In this document: piece by piece, positions 5,746 to 7,754 of the stretch
Layout of the letters: the number at the start of each line of letters is the position of its first letter
How positions within the stretch are numbered: the first letter of the stretch is position 1
NCBI GenBank assembly: GCA_030550075.1
Contig: JAUQQB010000125.1
Location: forward strand, 1-7,754
DNA length: 7,754 nt
Reading direction: 5' to 3'
Source of the DNA: Chloroflexota bacterium
Lineage (GTDB): Bacteria; Chloroflexota; Anaerolineae; Thermoflexales; Thermoflexaceae
Notes under the pieces: generated by a model
Told to the model about the DNA's origin: nothing
The model's database searches: none
Seen by the model: only the letters and a program-made list of their open reading frames with translations
Program-made: the position numbers and the translations under genes

Positions 5746-6447
5746 CTACAACAGACGGGGCTGCCGGGCCGAGGAGACCATATCGGCCCCTCCGGCGGCT
5801 AAATGGGCCAAGCGGGTGGGCTCTGGAAGCCGATGGCCTCGAACACAGGCCATTACGGTAGCGATCGCATTCTCCAGAGAGATGCGATGGCCGATGGAGA
5901 CAAACACCGGGCTGGTCCCTGCCTGCGTGCGCAGCACGGCGCCGATCACCTCCTCCCCATCCCGGAGCAGCGTCCAGGCGCCCGGCTCATCCGGCGGCAT
6001 CTCATAGCGCCCCCACAGTTTCGACTTTGCGCATCCGATCGATGGAAGATCCAGGTAAACCCCGAGATGGGTCGCGATCCCCATCCGGCGGGGGTGGGAG
6101 ATCCCATGGCCATCCACCATCAACAGCTGGGGGGCGAGCTCCAAACGATCCAGAGCCGCCAGAATCGCAGGAGCCTCCCGGAAGGCCAGCAAGCCTGGGA
6201 TGTAGGGGAATGTCACGGGGACCTCTACAACAGCCTGGGAGAGCGGCGTGAGATCCGGGAACCGCACGGCCACTGCAGCCGCCCGGGCGACGTCGCCTCG
6301 AAAGCCGACATCCACCCCGACGATGATCGCGCCCGGTTCCGGCATGGGGCCCTCTCGCATCACCAGTGAGCGGAGCCGGTGCTGGATCGCGACCGCCTCT
6401 TCCGGTGAGACATTCCATGGATGGATCGGAAGAGTCTGGATCGGCAT
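5746..6447 (-). CDS. nfi: Endonuclease V (deoxyinosine 3'-endonuclease)
   Basis: Endonuclease V (EC 3.1.21.7) cuts DNA at the second phosphodiester 3' of deoxyinosine, starting repair of deaminated adenine. Residues are numbered from the ATG at 6447: GVDVGF at 44-49 with the first metal-binding Asp at 46, FPYIPGLLAFRE at 80-91 with the catalytic Glu at 91, and MVDGHGISHPRRMGIATHLG at 110-129 with the second Asp at 112. Next come LPSIGCAKSKLWG (134-146) and VSIGHRISLENAI (183-195). The length of 233 residues is normal. I chose the ATG at 6447 because GAGG lies five bases upstream. The in-frame GTG at 6453 would add two residues. The gene begins two bases after the stop of the upstream receiver–CpaE gene, so the two are almost certainly co-transcribed. 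A DNA-repair gene inside a filament-regulator series is unusual. The family assignment is very secure. Confidence 0.96.
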   Translation of the reverse strand: MPIQTLPIHPWNVSPEEAVAIQHRLRSLVMREGPMPEPGAIIVGVDVGFRGDVARAAAVAVRFPDLTPLSQAVVEVPVTFPYIPGLLAFREAPAILAALDRLELAPQLLMVDGHGISHPRRMGIATHLGVYLDLPSIGCAKSKLWGRYEMPPDEPGAWTLLRDGEEVIGAVLRTQAGTSPVFVSIGHRISLENAIATVMACVRGHRLPEPTRLAHLAAGGADMVSSARQPRLL

Positions 6448-6449
6448 TT

Positions 6450-7631
6450 TCACCTCGTGAGCGTCACCAGACGTCGGGCCAGCTCACGGAACTGCTCCGC
6501 CAGTAAGCCTTCCGGCTGGAGCATCACAATCGGGATCCCCTGATCGGCGGCCTGGTGGGCCAGCTCAGGGGCCGGGGAGAAGAAGCCAATCGGTTCGACG
6601 GAAAGCGCCTCCTCGATCTGCCGTCGGGTCAGAGCGATCCCGGAGACCGCTCGGTTCACCACCACCAGCCCAAGCTGTTGAGTGGCCCACCCGAGCTGGG
6701 ATAACACATGGATCAGCTCACGCGCGTGAATTAAGGCCAGAGAAGTGGGCTCCATGACCAGAGCCAGATAACGCAGCTCCCCCAGCAATGCCCGGGCTCC
6801 ATCATCCAGCGTATGCCCCATTTCGAAGAGCACATAATCGCCCAGCGTGGCCAGGTGGCGGGCCAGGGTGCGGATGTGGGCTGCGGAGAGCATCACCGGC
6901 CGCGGGGTATAAGGGGCCAGCAACATCCGCAACCCACTGACATGGCGCGTGAGATACTTCTCAATCGTGGGAGGATCCAGCTCCTGAGGGGGATACGCCA
7001 GGACATTCGGCAACCCCAGGGCCTGGGAGAGTCGGAGCAGGTAGGCCAATCCCCCATGCGGGGCCAAATCAGCCAGCAACACGCGAGGATAACGGAAATC
7101 TGGAGGAGGCGTTCGAACCGTTGGGGGGAGATGACCAGACCCCTGAGCGAGGACCACGGCTGTGTTCAGCGCCACAGTGGAAGTTCCCACTCCTCCCTTC
7201 ACTCCCAGGAAACCGATGGTGGCGGCCTGGATCCCCGCCGTGGTCTCGGCCTTCATGCGAGCGGCTCGTTGCAGCAGGGCCTCCACCCGGGAGATCAATT
7301 CCGCCGGATGCACAGGCTTGGTCAGGTAATCGTCCGCGCCGGCCTGGAAGCCAGCGATCTTATCCGCCACCGCTGTCTTTGCGGTGAACATGAGGATTGG
7401 GATCCCGGAGGTCTTTGGACTGGCCCGCAGGCGTCGACAAACCTCCAGCCCATCCATATCCGGCATCATGATGTCCAGGATGATCAGGTCGGGCTGCTCA
7501 GTCTCCGCCTTGGCCAGCGCCTGCGTGCCGCTGGTCGCCGGAGTGACCCGATATCCCTTGCGCTGGAGCATCAAACTGATCAACTTGACCGCCTGCAGAT
7601 CATCATCGACAACCAGGATCCTCTCAGCCAT
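6450..7631 (-). CDS. cpaE: Receiver–CpaE fusion (MinD/ParA-like Tad pilus localisation factor)
   Basis: A 393-residue cytoplasmic protein. Residues 1-122 form an intact receiver: D9-D11 pocket, D53 in LIILDIMMPD, T83 in MFTAK, K105 in LTKPV. Residues from about 136 form a MinD/ParA-like P-loop domain of CpaE/TadZ type: IGFLGVKGGVGTSTVALN (139-156) has the deviant Walker K145 but a Thr in place of the usual GK lysine, as is common in CpaE. VLLADLAPHGGLAYLL (184-199) is the second motif, and DYVLFEMGHTLDD (265-277) takes the Walker B position. CpaE proteins place the Tad secretion apparatus, often at a pole. Many family members carry a receiver that has lost its Asp, whereas this one appears phosphorylatable. 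The ATG is preceded by GAGGTG at spacing eight. It is the first gene of the minus-strand series visible here, followed two bases later by endonuclease V. Confidence 0.9.
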   Translation of the reverse strand: MAERILVVDDDLQAVKLISLMLQRKGYRVTPATSGTQALAKAETEQPDLIILDIMMPDMDGLEVCRRLRASPKTSGIPILMFTAKTAVADKIAGFQAGADDYLTKPVHPAELISRVEALLQRAARMKAETTAGIQAATIGFLGVKGGVGTSTVALNTAVVLAQGSGHLPPTVRTPPPDFRYPRVLLADLAPHGGLAYLLRLSQALGLPNVLAYPPQELDPPTIEKYLTRHVSGLRMLLAPYTPRPVMLSAAHIRTLARHLATLGDYVLFEMGHTLDDGARALLGELRYLALVMEPTSLALIHARELIHVLSQLGWATQQLGLVVVNRAVSGIALTRRQIEEALSVEPIGFFSPAPELAHQAADQGIPIVMLQPEGLLAEQFRELARRLVTLTR

Positions 7632-7639
7632 TGGATGAA

Positions 7640-7662
7640 CACCTCAACCTCTCCGGGTTGAG
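7640..7662 (-). promoter_or_regulatory. Small hairpin overlapping the ribosome-binding site of the receiver–cpaE gene
   Basis: In the minus-strand mRNA, CTCAACC pairs with GGTTGAG (7656-7662 with 7643-7649) around a six-base loop. The GAG of the second arm is the first half of the GAGGTG ribosome-binding site (7645-7640), eight bases before the ATG. The fold could reduce initiation, but the stem is only seven pairs and may be chance. Confidence 0.35.
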
Positions 7663-7689
7663 CGTCTGCGGCTTCACCTTCAATTTCTC

Positions 7690-7754
7690 TAGGAGTTACG
7701 CAGTTGAAAGCTCTAAAGGTGGGACGGAATGGCCCCACCCCCCTTTCTCTCCCC
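7690..7754 (+). repeat. MITE-like element, left end and part of body, cut by window edge
   Basis: TAGGAGTTACGCAG at 7690-7703 repeats the end of the 5655-5742 element. Further in, GGTGGGA (7718-7724) facing CCCCACC (7733-7739) matches the inner palindrome of the reverse-complemented 5655-5742 copy. The second end is not reached before 7754. It lies about 60 bases upstream of the receiver–cpaE start codon, inside the likely promoter region of that gene. Confidence 0.55.

Noticed and set aside
6813..7661. 282-residue + strand open frame opposite the receiver–cpaE gene
   Set aside because: It is a mirror of a strongly supported minus-strand gene, with no recognisable domain.
1..7754. tRNA, rRNA or CRISPR arrays
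   Set aside because: No T-arm-like motif in noncoding sequence, no rRNA signature, and no regularly spaced direct repeats were seen by eye.

Overview
The window is GC-rich and carries chromosomal genes of a bacterium. I infer a Chloroflexota-type, probably thermophilic, lineage. The clues are the receiver–CpaE fusions next to a CpaF ATPase, the style of the SelW-like protein, and intergenic spacers full of short palindromes. This is an inference from gene style, not a measured placement.

Layout. Positions 1-466 hold no gene that I can support. They contain the end of a short repeat element and two tandem long hairpins. On the + strand follow an O-antigen ligase-type membrane protein (467-1945) and a GtrA-like membrane protein (2007-2468), a small envelope-glycan unit. 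A spacer (2469-2855) contains a terminator-like hairpin and a second strong hairpin. Next, still on +, is a 79-residue SelW/Rdx-family gene (2856-3095) read through an in-frame TGA at 2889-2891. That TGA falls exactly at the U of the family's CxxU redox motif, so the gene looks like an unannotated selenoprotein. A candidate bacterial SECIS hairpin lies just downstream of the TGA.

The other half of the window is on the minus strand, convergent with the SelW-like gene. In transcription order it holds: a receiver–CpaE (MinD/ParA-like) fusion (7631-6450), endonuclease V (6447-5746), a spacer with an 88-bp inverted-repeat element, a second receiver fusion whose ParA-like part has lost its nucleotide-binding motif (5566-4469), and the CpaF/TadA secretion ATPase (4472-3161). 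CpaF carries a one-base insertion that shifts the frame directly after its conserved His-box. These genes are the localisation/regulation and motor parts of a Tad (Flp) pilus or related type IV filament system. No tadB/tadC, pilin, prepilin peptidase or secretin gene is present in the window.

Three copies, or ends, of one short element (terminal motif AGGAGTTACGC or a one-base variant) sit at the left edge, in the middle and at the right edge of the window, all in spacers. The main points of interest are the selenocysteine-encoding SelW-like gene, the frameshifted cpaF, the intact/degenerate pair of receiver–CpaE proteins, and the palindromic element family.
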